The notes: generated by a model not told the origin, from the letters alone. Positions 1 through 8,302 are shown, counted from the first letter of the stretch. The stretch: DNA of 64,000 bases from Pseudomonas viridiflava (GCF_900573885.1 NZ_UPSE01000283.1:28172-92171); one strand, 5' to 3'. Made by a program: numbers and translations.

Positions 1-72
1 TGGTTGCAAAGGATGACAAACGCGAGACTGATTCCAAGGAGCGAATTAGCACGCATTAGCCGGGGGGCTTCC

Positions 73-101
73 TTGACACATTTTTAGAGCCCTTGTTATA
101 A
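73..101 (+). promoter_or_regulatory. Sigma70-type promoter of hupB
   Basis: A consensus -35 box TTGACA (73-78) is followed after 17 bp by TTATAA (96-101, overlapping TATAAA 97-102). It lies about 95 bp upstream of the hupB start on the same strand. Seen directly; promoter function is inferred from the match and spacing. Confidence 0.6.
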
Positions 102-196
102 AGCGGCTCTTCTTGTGCCGAATGGCCTTCCAGCACCGTTTTTGCTTTCACCCAAAAATTAAGAAATAAACTCAAACAGGAATAAGGGGACTTAGA

Positions 197-469
197 GTGA
201 ACAAGTCGGAACTGATTGATGCTATCGCTGCATCTGCTGATATCCCGAAAGCTGTAGCTGGCCGTGCGCTGGACGCAGTAATCGAATCCGTAACTGGCGC
301 TCTCAAGGCTGGTGATTCGGTTGTACTGGTGGGCTTCGGTACTTTCGCTGTTAAAGAGCGTGCTGCACGTACTGGCCGTAACCCACAGACTGGCAAGCCG
401 ATCAGCATCGCTGCTGCTAAGATCCCAGGCTTCAAAGCTGGTAAAGCTCTGAAAGACGCCGTTAACTAA
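197..469 (+). CDS. hupB: DNA-binding protein HU-beta
   Basis: Ninety-residue histone-like protein that bends and compacts DNA in the nucleoid as a dimer. The sequence is a full-length HU: N-terminal [12 protein letters not shown] helices, the [23 protein letters not shown] beta-arm region that grips the minor groove (stated here by its key residues R-N-P at the arm tip), and the typical C-terminal helix ending KDAVN. The start is GTG, preceded by a purine-rich AGGAATAAGGGG ribosome site. In Pseudomonas it normally lies between lon and ppiD; ppiD follows here and lon would lie off the left edge. It has its own promoter at 73-101. Confidence 0.95.
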   Translation: MNKSELIDAIAASADIPKAVAGRALDAVIESVTGALKAGDSVVLVGFGTFAVKERAARTGRNPQTGKPISIAAAKIPGFKAGKALKDAVN

Positions 470-491
470 GCGTCTTTCTGGTTTTGCCCAC

Positions 492-516
492 CTCGGCCAG
501 CGTAATGCTGGCCGAG
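492..516 (+). other. Perfect hairpin downstream of hupB
   Basis: CTCGGCCAGC (492-501) and GCTGGCCGAG (507-516) form a perfect 10-bp stem with a GTAAT loop. No T-run follows, so it is not a classical terminator. It may protect the hupB 3' end or act together with the next hairpin. Confidence 0.5.
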
Positions 517-605
517 TCGCGAGGCGGTAGTGCAGAGTCAGTTGGAATATCGGCTCTGCATTGAACAGGTTCCACGGGAGCCTGGATCGCCCCGCCAGCT
601 ACGAG

Positions 606-633
606 AAGGCGCATCCTCGGATGCGCCTTTCTT
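606..633 (+). terminator. Probable Rho-independent terminator between hupB and ppiD
   Basis: AAGGCGCATCC (606-616) pairs with GGATGCGCCTT (619-629) and is followed by a short pyrimidine-rich TCTTCT tract. This would end hupB transcription before ppiD. Confidence 0.55.
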
Positions 634-696
634 CTATCCGGATTCTACCCACGCTCCACGGCCGCTTATTTCAGTACGGTCGTTTCTGGGGGACGC

Positions 697-2571
697 ATGC
701 TGCAGAACATCAGGGACAATTCACAAGGCTGGATTGCCAAGACCATCATCGGTGTCATCGTGGCCTTAATGGCGTTCACGGGCATCGAGGCTATTTTCAC
801 TTCGCAGAGCACCGCGCAACAGGCCGCCAAGGTCAACGGTGAAGAAGTTAGCCAGAACGAACTCAGCCAGGCCATGGAGGCTCAACGCCGCCAGTTGATG
901 CAACGCCTCGGTAAAGATTTCGATGCTTCGCTGCTCGATGACAAACTGCTGCGTGAAGCGGCTTTGAAGAGTCTCATCGAACGCAAGCTGCTGCTGCAAA
1001 GCAGCAAAGACGCGCATTTCGCATTCTCCCAACCGGCTCTGGATCAGTTGATTCTGAACACCCCGGAATTCCAGGTTGACGGCAAATTCAACTCGGATCG
1101 TTTTGACCAGGTTATCCGCCAGATGGGGCATACCCGTCTGCAGTTCCGTCAGATGCTTGAGCAGGAAATGCTTATCGGCCAACTGCGCGCCGGCATCTCG
1201 GGAAGCGGCTTTGTAACCGACGAGGAAGTAGAGAACTTCGCTCGTCTGGAAAAACAGACCCGCGATTTCGCCACCCTGACGCTCAAGGCCGATCCTGAAG
1301 CCGTGAAGCTGTCGGACGATGAGATCCAAGCCTACTACGACGAAAATGCCAGCCAGTTCATGAGCCCCGAACAGGTCGTTCTGGACTACATCGAACTGAA
1401 AAAAGAGGCGTTTTTCAGCAAGGTTGAGGTCAGCGACGACGACCTCAACGCCGCCTACGAAAAAGAAATCGCCAACCTCGCCGAGCAGCGCGAAGCCGCC
1501 CACATTCTGATTGAAGTGAACGACACGCAGACTGACGAGCAGGCCAAAGCGAAGATCGATGAGATCAAACAGCGTCTGGATAAAGGTGAAGACTTCGCCA
1601 AGCTGGCCAAAGAGTTGTCGGAAGATCCGGGCTCGAAATCCAGCGGTGGCGACCTCGGCTATGCCGGCAAAGGTGTCTACGATCCGGCTTTTGAAGAAGC
1701 GCTTTATGCGTTGGACAAGGGCGCCGTTTCAGCTCCGGTACGCAGCAGTTTCGGTTGGCACGTCATCAAGCTGCTGGGTGTGCAGGCGCCCGAAGTGCCA
1801 TCGTTGGCCAGCCTGAAAGACAAGCTGACCCGCGATCTGAAAACTGCACAGGTTGAGCAGAAGTTTGTGGAAGCCAGCAAGGCGCTGGAAGATGCCGCGT
1901 TCGAAGCCTCGGACCTCAGCCAGCCGGCTCAGGAGCAAGGCCTGCAAGTGCAGACCAGTGCGCCGTTCGGCCGTGAAGGTGGTGAAGGCCTGACCGCAAA
2001 CCGTCAGGTGCTGCAAGCGGCTTTCAGCCCTGAAGTGCTGGAAGAGGGCTCCAACAGCGGCGCCATCGAGCTCGATCCGGATACCGTCGTGGTCGTGCGC
2101 GTTAAAGAGCACAAGAAGCCTGAGCAGCAACCATTGGAAAAAGTGACGGCCGCTATTCGCGATCACCTGATTCAATTGCGCGCCGCCGAGGCTGTCGAAG
2201 CTCAGGGTAAAGCCATGCTGGCTGATCTGCGCGACGGCAAGACGCCGGTTGGGCAGGCCAAAGGCCCGCACGACTGGAAAGTAGTGGAAGCGGCTACCCG
2301 CAGCCAGGAGGGCATCGAGCCGTCTGTTCTGCAGGCGCTGTTCCGTATGAGCAAACCTGAGTCTGCTGACAAGCCGACGTTTACTGGCATTACCTTGGCG
2401 AACGGCGATTATGTTGTCGTCCAGCTCAAAGGTGTCAGCGAGCCGAAAGAAGGTTTGAGCGAAGAAGACAAGGCTATGTACCGCCGCTTCCTCGCATCGC
2501 GTAGCGGGCAGCAGGACTTCGCCGCGTTCCGTGCGGAGCTGGAAGCAAAAGCGAAGATCGAGCGCTTTTAA
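697..2571 (+). CDS. ppiD: Periplasmic chaperone / peptidyl-prolyl isomerase PpiD
   Basis: Membrane-anchored periplasmic folding factor that works near the Sec translocon on emerging outer-membrane and periplasmic proteins. The 624-residue product has the PpiD layout: a short cytoplasmic N-terminus (MLQNIRDNSQ), one membrane segment at about residues 13-34, a SurA_N-like chaperone domain to about 200, one parvulin domain at about 265-360 (REAAHILIEV... GGDLGYAGKG... FGWHVIKL), and a C-terminal SurA-like helical region. The start ATG has GGGGG just upstream. It follows hupB as in other pseudomonads and ends at a strong terminator. Confidence 0.93.
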   Translation: MLQNIRDNSQGWIAKTIIGVIVALMAFTGIEAIFTSQSTAQQAAKVNGEEVSQNELSQAMEAQRRQLMQRLGKDFDASLLDDKLLREAALKSLIERKLLLQSSKDAHFAFSQPALDQLILNTPEFQVDGKFNSDRFDQVIRQMGHTRLQFRQMLEQEMLIGQLRAGISGSGFVTDEEVENFARLEKQTRDFATLTLKADPEAVKLSDDEIQAYYDENASQFMSPEQVVLDYIELKKEAFFSKVEVSDDDLNAAYEKEIANLAEQREAAHILIEVNDTQTDEQAKAKIDEIKQRLDKGEDFAKLAKELSEDPGSKSSGGDLGYAGKGVYDPAFEEALYALDKGAVSAPVRSSFGWHVIKLLGVQAPEVPSLASLKDKLTRDLKTAQVEQKFVEASKALEDAAFEASDLSQPAQEQGLQVQTSAPFGREGGEGLTANRQVLQAAFSPEVLEEGSNSGAIELDPDTVVVVRVKEHKKPEQQPLEKVTAAIRDHLIQLRAAEAVEAQGKAMLADLRDGKTPVGQAKGPHDWKVVEAATRSQEGIEPSVLQALFRMSKPESADKPTFTGITLANGDYVVVQLKGVSEPKEGLSEEDKAMYRRFLASRSGQQDFAAFRAELEAKAKIERF

Positions 2572-2591
2572 GCGAAGGTTTTCGTGACGAT

Positions 2592-2620
2592 AAAGCCCCG
2601 CCCTGTGCGGGGCTTTTTAT
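2592..2620 (+). terminator. Rho-independent terminator of ppiD
   Basis: AAAGCCCCGC (2592-2601), loop CCTGT, GCGGGGCTTT (2607-2616) and a T-run form a textbook terminator 20 bp after the ppiD stop. Confidence 0.85.
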
Positions 2621-2698
2621 TGCTTGGAAGTTTCTCGCGCCTCCGGCGCAAACTCAGCGGTTAAGATTGCCTGTCTCTTCCATCATCGGAGCCTTGCA

Positions 2699-3589
2699 AT
2701 GAACGCTTCACTTCCATCGATTGCCTTCGCCGGCATCGGCCTGATGGGTCTGCCCATGTGCCAGCGTCTGTTAGCAGCGGGTTATACATTGACCGTCTGG
2801 AATCGTTCGCCGGAGAAATGTGCGCCACTGGTGGCGGCGGGCGCCCGCCAGGTCGCCACGCCCGCTGAGCTCTGCTTGCATGCCGATGTGGTGATGCTGT
2901 GTCTGGCCGACACCCGGGTGGTACGCAAGGTAGTGTTCGGCGAACAGGGCGTGATTGAAAGCGCGAAAGCAGGACAATTACTTGTCGATTTTTCCAGCCT
3001 GGAACCGGCGGCGACACGCGAAATGGCGGCGGAGCTGGAAAGCCGCACCGCAATGCACTGGCTGGACACGCCGGTGTCTGGCGGCGTGGTAGGAGCGGAG
3101 GCGGGCACGTTGACCATAATGGCCGGCGGGCGCGAGGCGGATATCGAAACTGTTCGGCCAGTGCTGTTGACGCTTGGCCAGCGCCTTACCCGCATGGGTG
3201 CGGTGGGTGCCGGGCAGGTCACCAAGGTGTGCAATCAAATGATCGTCGCCTGCAACGCGTTGGTGATAGCCGAGGTTGTCGCGCTGGCGGAAAAATCGGG
3301 CGTCGACGCAAGCGTGTTGGCATCGGCATTGGCCGGTGGTTTTGCCGATTCCAAACCGTTGCAGATCCTTGCGCCGCAGATGGCCGAGAGTCAATTCGAG
3401 CCCATCAAATGGCATGTGCGTACGTTGCTTAAAGATCTGGATACAGCCGTGAAACTCTCCCGCGAGCACGACTCCAGCACGCCGATAAGCGCGTTGGCCG
3501 CTCAGCTTATGCGATTACACGGCAGTAACGTGGGCAACCTTGAGCGCGACCCCGCGACGCTGATTGAGTTGTATCGGGAGAAGCATTGA
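2699..3589 (+). CDS. glxR: 2-hydroxy-3-oxopropionate (tartronate semialdehyde) reductase
   Basis: NAD(P)H-dependent reductase of the beta-hydroxyacid dehydrogenase family, expected to reduce tartronate semialdehyde to D-glycerate. The 296-residue protein opens with the dinucleotide fold GIGLMG (12-17), carries the substrate-binding DTPVSGG segment and the catalytic lysine K176 in GAGQVTKVCNQ, then the all-helical C-terminal domain. The ATG at 2699 is chosen over an upstream in-frame start because CGGAG lies 7 bp ahead and the fold begins there. Its stop overlaps the start of hyi, so the two are coupled. Family members also act on other 3-hydroxy acids, so the substrate is an inference from the neighbour. 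Confidence 0.78.
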   Translation: MNASLPSIAFAGIGLMGLPMCQRLLAAGYTLTVWNRSPEKCAPLVAAGARQVATPAELCLHADVVMLCLADTRVVRKVVFGEQGVIESAKAGQLLVDFSSLEPAATREMAAELESRTAMHWLDTPVSGGVVGAEAGTLTIMAGGREADIETVRPVLLTLGQRLTRMGAVGAGQVTKVCNQMIVACNALVIAEVVALAEKSGVDASVLASALAGGFADSKPLQILAPQMAESQFEPIKWHVRTLLKDLDTAVKLSREHDSSTPISALAAQLMRLHGSNVGNLERDPATLIELYREKH

Positions 3590-4386
3590 TGAAGGTCGCA
3601 GCGAATATCTCCATGCTGTTCACCGAATTGCCCTTGCTCGAACGCATTGCTGCGGCGGCCGTTGCGGGATTTTCGGGTATCGAGGTGCAATACCCCTACG
3701 ATGTTCCGGCCATTCAATTCAAGGAAGGTTTGGAAGCGGCAGGCTTGCCCCTGGTGCTGCTCAATGTTGCCGCGCCCGACCTGGCCTCCGGTGGTCCCGG
3801 TCTGGCAGCGGTTCCGGAGCGCCGGGAAGCGTTCGCCGACGCGCTGCAAGAGGCGCTGACCTATGCAGCGATGGTGCGCCCGCGTTTCGTCAACGTATTG
3901 CCTGGACGTTTGGCTGAAGGCGTCACCCGCGAGCAAGCACTGGAAACGTTGACGTCTAACCTGCGCTTGGCGGCCGAAGCGTTTGAATGCCTTGGAATCA
4001 AAGTGCTCAGCGAGGCGATAAACCCGCTGGATATGCCGGGGTTTTTGATTAATACGCCGGAACAGCTGCAAGACCTTATCCAGGCCGTCGACCATGCCAA
4101 CTTTGCCGCGCAGCTCGACCTGTACCACATGGCACGTCAAGCGCTTGATCTGACTCAGGCGATCGCCACGCTGGCGGGAAAAATCGGTCATGTGCAGTTT
4201 GCGGACTGTCCGGGCCGTCACCAACCGGGCACCGGAACCATTGATTTTGCTCGGGCTCTGCACGCATTGCGCAAGGCCGGCTACGCGGGCTGGGTGAGCG
4301 CCGAGTACCGTCCCGGTGCCAGCACCAAGGAATCCCTGGCCTGGCTCGCCGAGTGGCGCAACGCCGGGGTTATCAGTCCTCAGTAG
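3589..4386 (+). CDS. hyi: Hydroxypyruvate isomerase family protein
   Basis: A 265-residue TIM-barrel isomerase of the AP-endonuclease-2 superfamily, expected to interconvert hydroxypyruvate and tartronate semialdehyde. Family marks include the N-terminal ANISMLF, EAINPLDMPG with a metal-ligand glutamate, LDLYHMAR, GHVQFADCPGRHQPGTG and the late SAEYRP glutamate. The ATG at 3589 overlaps the glxR stop as TGATG, giving a two-gene operon. With GlxR it would pass hydroxypyruvate to glycerate. No glyoxylate carboligase (gcl) is nearby. An OtnI-type 2-oxo-tetronate isomerase is a possible alternative, but no otnC or otnK is present. The 3' end overlaps the convergent ferric reductase by 14 bp. Confidence 0.75.
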   Translation: MKVAANISMLFTELPLLERIAAAAVAGFSGIEVQYPYDVPAIQFKEGLEAAGLPLVLLNVAAPDLASGGPGLAAVPERREAFADALQEALTYAAMVRPRFVNVLPGRLAEGVTREQALETLTSNLRLAAEAFECLGIKVLSEAINPLDMPGFLINTPEQLQDLIQAVDHANFAAQLDLYHMARQALDLTQAIATLAGKIGHVQFADCPGRHQPGTGTIDFARALHALRKAGYAGWVSAEYRPGASTKESLAWLAEWRNAGVISPQ

Positions 4387-5152
4387 CGCTATCGAGTTTC
4401 CAATAGCCGGCTGCTTTCAGAAAGTTCTCGTCCACGCCAAAGTCATCGAGCAACACGCGTCGTACACGGCGCGACGCTGCTGATTCTGTGGCGATCCATG
4501 TGTACAGCGAGCCGCCTGGCAGGGTGATGTTCTTCACCGCACTGAGCAGGCTCTCGCCCTTGTCCCGGCGCACCCATTGCACTTCCACGCCGGCGGCGCT
4601 GCGCAGTTCCTGCTGCTCCTCGGCGTTCGCTACTTCAACCAATGCCAATACGTTGCGGCCAGCGGGGAGTTCTTCCAGGCGCCGCGCGATGGAGGGCAGG
4701 GCGGTTTCATCGCCGATCAATAAATAGCTCTCGAACATGTCGGGCACGATCATTGAGCCGCGTGGGCCGCCCATAAAAAGGTGCTGGCCCGGCTCGGCCT
4801 GTTCCGCCCAAGTGGAGGCAGGGCCATCGCCATGCAACACGAAGTCGATGTCCAGTTCGCCGGAGGCGGCGTCGTAACGCCGTGGTGTGTAGTCGCGCAT
4901 TGCGGGTTTGGGACCTTCGCTGTCGCCACCAAATGTCATGCTTTCCAATACTGCTTGCTGCTCGGGCGTCTGGGCGAAAAACAGCTTGATGTGATCATCG
5001 GCTCCGAGGCTGATGAACCCCGCCAGCTCCGGGCCGCCCAAGGTAATCCGGCGCATCAGCGGGGTGAGATCGGTGACGCGGAGCACTTGCAGACGGCGAC
5101 GCTTGATTTCATGCATGACGCGGTGAATAGCCGCAGCGTTTGGTTGAGTCAT
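4373..5152 (-). CDS. yqjH: Siderophore-interacting protein, NADPH-dependent ferric reductase (YqjH-like)
   Basis: Cytoplasmic flavoprotein of the SIP (ViuB/YqjH) family that reduces iron in ferric siderophores to release it. The 259-residue sequence has the FAD domain with RDYTPRRYD (RxYT flavin motif), the GPRGS phosphate loop, LLIGDETALPSIARRLE as the NAD(P)-binding start and a C-terminal YWKLDSATED end. Its ATG overlaps the stop of the upstream PadR gene (ATGA), so the two are translationally coupled. In E. coli yqjH is paired with and repressed by YqjI; the same pairing is seen here as an operon rather than divergently. Confidence 0.85.
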   Translation of the reverse strand: MTQPNAAAIHRVMHEIKRRRLQVLRVTDLTPLMRRITLGGPELAGFISLGADDHIKLFFAQTPEQQAVLESMTFGGDSEGPKPAMRDYTPRRYDAASGELDIDFVLHGDGPASTWAEQAEPGQHLFMGGPRGSMIVPDMFESYLLIGDETALPSIARRLEELPAGRNVLALVEVANAEEQQELRSAAGVEVQWVRRDKGESLLSAVKNITLPGGSLYTWIATESAASRRVRRVLLDDFGVDENFLKAAGYWKLDSATED

Positions 5153-5721
5153 TGCGCAGTCTCCGGTGTTGTCTGAACAGGGTTTGGACCGGCAGCGATC
5201 GCGGTGGCCGCTGCATTGAGCAAATCACGCACGCGGATTATTTCCGCCTCGCTCCATTGGCCGTGGTGCAGCTGCAGCGCGTGTCGCAGGTTATGCACGG
5301 CCTCGTGAATCTGTGCGGGGCGGTCGTGCCCACGCATCGAGCGTTTGCTCACCTCGAGCCGAACCTTGAGGCCGTCCAGCGCAACCTGCTGTTCTGCCAA
5401 GGAAGCGCGCCCGGCGGCAGTGGCGTTGTAGAGTTTTTTACCCTGTTGCGCATCGCCTGCTATAAGGTCGCTCTCTTCCAGAAACGTCAGCGTGGGATAA
5501 ATCACGCCGGGGCTCGGGGCATAGGCACCTTCAAACATATCCTCGATTCGGCGAATCAAGTCATAGCCATGACTTGGCTGCTCTGCGATCAACGCCAGCA
5601 GCAGTAATTTCAGGTCGCCAGGCGCAAACACCCGTGGGCCTCGTCCGCCACGCCCGCCGGGGCGGCGTTCAAATTCGTCGGTCTCGCGCATGTGCATGGA
5701 GTGGTGATGGTGGTCTCTCAT
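5149..5721 (-). CDS. yqjI: PadR-family metal-type repressor (YqjI-like)
   Basis: A 190-residue winged-helix PadR regulator. The N-terminus is histidine-rich (MRDHHHHSMHMRE), then a Gly/Arg linker, the PadR domain (LLLLALIAEQPSHGYDLIRRIE... PSPGVIYPTLTFLEE) and a C-terminal helix for dimerisation. This matches the plan of E. coli YqjI, a nickel/iron-responsive repressor of yqjH, although the His region here is shorter and lacks cysteines. The ATG at 5721 is preferred over a TTG one codon upstream, with GAGAGAAC ahead. It is cotranscribed with the reductase and probably autoregulates through the palindrome at 5738-5779. Confidence 0.82.
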   Translation of the reverse strand: MRDHHHHSMHMRETDEFERRPGGRGGRGPRVFAPGDLKLLLLALIAEQPSHGYDLIRRIEDMFEGAYAPSPGVIYPTLTFLEESDLIAGDAQQGKKLYNATAAGRASLAEQQVALDGLKVRLEVSKRSMRGHDRPAQIHEAVHNLRHALQLHHGQWSEAEIIRVRDLLNAAATAIAAGPNPVQTTPETAQ

Positions 5722-5737
5722 CAATGTTCTCTCGCGT

Positions 5738-5779
5738 CTGTTATCTAAGATATAACGTAAGATATATCTTAGATAACAG
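5738..5779. promoter_or_regulatory. Perfect 17-bp inverted repeat, putative PadR/YqjI operator
   Basis: CTGTTATCTAAGATATA (5738-5754) and its exact reverse complement (5763-5779) are separated by 8 bp. The element ends 17 bp upstream of the PadR start and overlaps AT-rich sequence suitable for a -10 box, as expected for an autoregulatory operator. The palindrome is seen directly; the binding protein is inferred from position. Confidence 0.75.
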
Positions 5780-5953
5780 GCAAGTCATGGCGACGAGCGG
5801 TGTGTCGGGCGGCGACTGTGCGTCCGGCGCGAAGGCTAAAAAATCGAGTTACATAAGCTTTACGAATGTTCACAGACATCGGCAAGCAGAGGCTCTAGAT
5901 TGCACCCTGAGGCTTTGTCCTACAGTTTTTCCGGTAGGGACGAGGTCAGTTTT

Positions 5954-5967
5954 AATAAGAACAACAA
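5954..5967 (+). promoter_or_regulatory. AAN-repeat (Hfq/Crc-type) tract upstream of the MFS gene
   Basis: AATAAGAACAACAA is five AAN steps in a row, 14 nt before the ATG of the MFS transporter. Hfq in pseudomonads binds such A-rich repeats with Crc to block translation of catabolic genes. The sequence is seen; its use as a Crc site is inferred. Confidence 0.5.
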
Positions 5968-5981
5968 ATGAGAACTCCGTT

Positions 5982-7307
5982 ATGTCCAGTGCTACTCAGG
6001 CGGCCAACGCCTGGCGTGTCTTGTTCTTGCTGTTCCTCGCGAACCTGTTCAATTTCTTCGATCGCAGCATCCCCGCGATCATCATCGAACCCCTGCGCCA
6101 CGAATGGAGCCTTAGTGACCTTCAGCTAGGTCTGATTGGCACGGCGTTTACCATCGTCTATGCCATCGCCGGCGTTCCGCTTGGGCGCATGGCGGATACC
6201 GGTTCGCGCCGCAAGATCATGGGTTGGGGCCTGATGGCGTGGAGCGGTTTGACAGCCGTTAACGGCTTTGTCACTGGCTTCTGGAGTTTTCTGCTGGTTC
6301 GCATGGGCGTCGGCATCGGTGAAGCGAGCTACGCGCCTGCAGCCAACTCCCTGATTGGCGACCTGTTTCCCGCGAACAAGCGCGCCCGCGCCATGGGCAT
6401 TTTCATGCTGGGCTTGCCACTGGGCCTGTTGCTGGCGTTTTTCACGATTGGGGCGATGGTCGAGGCCTTTGGCAGCTGGCGCGCACCGTTCTTCATCGCG
6501 GCAGTGCCAGGCATGATCCTGGCGTTGTTCATGTTCTTGATTCGTGAACCTAAACGCGGTGCGGCCGAGGTTGTCCAGGTGGCCGCCGTGAAGGTCGACC
6601 GGCCAGTGCGCAAGGTTCTGACCATCCGTACCTTCTGGTGGCTGGTAGTTGCCGGGCTGTGCTTCAACTTCGCTACTTATGCGTGCAACTCGTTCATGGT
6701 GCCGATGTTGCAGCGCTACTTCCTGATGCCGCTGGGCCAGGCTGCCGTTGCTACCGGCATTATCGTCGGCGTTACCGGCTTGTTCGGCTTGACCGTCGGC
6801 GGCTGGTTTGCCGACAAGGCGCACCAGCGCTCGGAACGTGGCCGGTTATGGATGGCGGCAGCCTCGTTGGCCATTTCAACCGTGGCAACGGGCTGGGCAT
6901 TGACGTTGGGTGCCGGAAGTATCGCGATGTTCGTGGCGATCTTCAGCGTCGGTTGGTTGTTTTCCTACAATTTCTACACCTGCGTATACACCTCCATCCA
7001 GGACGTTATTGAGCCCCGCTTGCGGGCGACGGCGATGGCGCTGTTTTTCGCGGGTCTTTACCTGCTGGGCGGCGGTCTCGGGCCGGTGGTAGTAGGTTGG
7101 CTCTCCGACCATTTCGCTCATTCGGCCATGTACGCCGCAGGCGCGAGTGAAATGAGCGAAGCTTTCAAGGCAGTCGGTTTGCATGACGCCATGTACCTTA
7201 TCCCGATCGCCATGTTTCTTACTCTCTTGGCCTTAGTGCAGGCAGCCCGTCATTTGCCTAAAGATGCATTAGCAATGAGGCTATCGATGGAAGCAAACGC
7301 GGCCTAA
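5982..7307 (+). CDS. MFS transporter, spinster-like
   Basis: A 441-residue inner-membrane secondary transporter. The first helix carries LFNFFDRSIPAIII, the loop 2-3 signature is GRMADTGSRRKIMGWG, and MGVGIGEASYAPAANSLIGDLF marks the spinster-type MFS branch. About 12 membrane segments are visible, with a cytoplasmic middle loop (REPKRGAAEVV) after helix 6. The start ATG is set by the first helix; upstream in-frame codons give a non-membrane Arg/Ser-rich stretch. It stands alone between the PadR operator and a strong terminator, and the AAN tract before the start suggests carbon-source control. The substrate is unknown. Confidence 0.82.
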   Translation: MSSATQAANAWRVLFLLFLANLFNFFDRSIPAIIIEPLRHEWSLSDLQLGLIGTAFTIVYAIAGVPLGRMADTGSRRKIMGWGLMAWSGLTAVNGFVTGFWSFLLVRMGVGIGEASYAPAANSLIGDLFPANKRARAMGIFMLGLPLGLLLAFFTIGAMVEAFGSWRAPFFIAAVPGMILALFMFLIREPKRGAAEVVQVAAVKVDRPVRKVLTIRTFWWLVVAGLCFNFATYACNSFMVPMLQRYFLMPLGQAAVATGIIVGVTGLFGLTVGGWFADKAHQRSERGRLWMAAASLAISTVATGWALTLGAGSIAMFVAIFSVGWLFSYNFYTCVYTSIQDVIEPRLRATAMALFFAGLYLLGGGLGPVVVGWLSDHFAHSAMYAAGASEMSEAFKAVGLHDAMYLIPIAMFLTLLALVQAARHLPKDALAMRLSMEANAA

Positions 7308-7322
7308 GCTAATATGTTTTTT

Positions 7323-7352
7323 AAATAAGCCCGCTTTTTAGCGGGCTTATTT
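7323..7352 (+). terminator. Rho-independent terminator of the MFS gene
   Basis: AAATAAGCCCGCT (7323-7335) and AGCGGGCTTATTT (7340-7352) make a perfect 13-bp stem around TTTT, with A and T runs on both sides, so it could work on either strand. Confidence 0.85.
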
Positions 7353-7558
7353 ATTTCCGTATAAAACTTACCTGTTCGAAGCAGACTCTCGGAAACTTTC
7401 GGCGGTTGCGTGCGAAGCTTCTTTGGGGAATGGCGGATGAGGAACTTTGTCTGTTTGGCACTGTTCTTTCGAGATTATTCATACATTGGTGGCGGTTGTA
7501 CCTTGCACTTTCTATCTTTATGTTCGCGTAAGTTAATCTTCACTTATTCAGTAGATGG

Positions 7559-7924
7559 GTGAAAGTTTTGAACACTGAGGAAAGAAAACTGTACTGCATT
7601 GGCTCAACAGGTCCAGAGACCTTTCGAAGGCCAGGCTATTGGCCTGCAGCGCTTGTGACGTTTGGTCTCTCCCTGTTGGGTATTGCGTCAAGTCATGCCG
7701 GTGGTGCTGCTGTCAGTTTACCGCCTACTTCAACTTCCATCGAACGCGAGTTGGATCGAGAGGCGAAGCTTGAACTCCAGAAAAAGATCGAACGAGAACT
7801 AAAAGAGAACCAGCGGCGGATACTGATAGAGCGCAAATACAACTCGTCTCGAACAGGCACGGAAAATTCTACGCCAGCTGAAGGGTATGAGGAAGTAAAT
7901 CCCGAGTTGACCCCTCGTCAGTGA
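7559..7924 (+). CDS. Small exported protein with charged helix, unknown function
   Basis: A 121-residue frame with a GTG start. A hydrophobic segment at about residues 30-47 (WPAALVTFGLSLLGIASSHA) looks like a late signal sequence with an A-x-A type end. A strongly charged helix follows (IERELDREAKLELQKK and on to ENQRR), then a polar acidic tail. No family is recognised. It ends 54 bp before the TPS exoprotein start on the same strand. A signal peptide followed by a charged helix resembles the N-terminus of TpsB (FhaC/ShlB) transporters before their POTRA domains, so it could be a TpsB remnant or a small accessory protein. This is tentative; codon use is less GC-biased than the flanks. Confidence 0.5.
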   Translation: MKVLNTEERKLYCIGSTGPETFRRPGYWPAALVTFGLSLLGIASSHAGGAAVSLPPTSTSIERELDREAKLELQKKIERELKENQRRILIERKYNSSRTGTENSTPAEGYEEVNPELTPRQ

Positions 7925-7978
7925 TTCAAAAGCCTATCTGTTGCTTCCCTCTTCTTTCTTGAATTTCAGGAACTATTT

Positions 7979-8302
7979 ATGAACAAGCGCTGTTTCCGTC
8001 TTATCTTCAGCAAGCCGCTCGGTTTTCTCATCCCCGTCGCCGAAATTGCGCACGCTCAGCGCAAGCCGGGACAGCAACAAACTGCTTGCTCCGTTTCCCT
8101 TCCATTAATTCCGCCGGCCTTTTCGTTAAAACGCATCGTACTTTCTCTACTGTTGGCAGGTGCGCCCGGCTGGGCTGCGGCGGAAATTCTGCTGGATCGA
8201 AACTTTGGCGGTACTTCTGTGGGCAGTGCTGCCAATGGTGTTCCGGTCATCGAGATTGCCAAAAGGCCGGCCCGGTCGACGAGGAAAAGGGCTCGTCGCT
8301 GA
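7979..8302 (+). CDS. N-terminal fragment of a TpsA/FhaB-type exoprotein (ESPR, signal peptide, start of TPS domain)
   Basis: This frame encodes the extended signal peptide region typical of large two-partner-secretion exoproteins (MNKRCFRLIFSKPLGFL, then PVAEIAHA). A second hydrophobic core ends in APGWAAA, and the first TPS-domain strand follows: AEILLDRNFGGTS and ANGVPVIEIA (compare the NGVPVVNI motif of the family). After about 95 codons an AAAAGG run is met and the frame closes at 8302 in a basic nonsense tail. The exoprotein signature reopens in the -1 frame, so this is the front half of a frameshifted gene. Most of the TPS domain and the FHA repeats expected next are missing, pointing to an internal deletion. 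No TpsB partner is seen nearby. Confidence 0.75.
   Translation: MNKRCFRLIFSKPLGFLIPVAEIAHAQRKPGQQQTACSVSLPLIPPAFSLKRIVLSLLLAGAPGWAAAEILLDRNFGGTSVGSAANGVPVIEIAKRPARSTRKRARR

Noticed and set aside
8258..8268. Programmed -1 frameshift heptamer at the ESPR junction
   Set aside because: GCC AAA AGG does not fit the X XXY YYZ slippery rule (the re-paired codons mismatch), and no strong downstream stem is evident; a simple indel is more likely, so only the possibility is kept in the findings.
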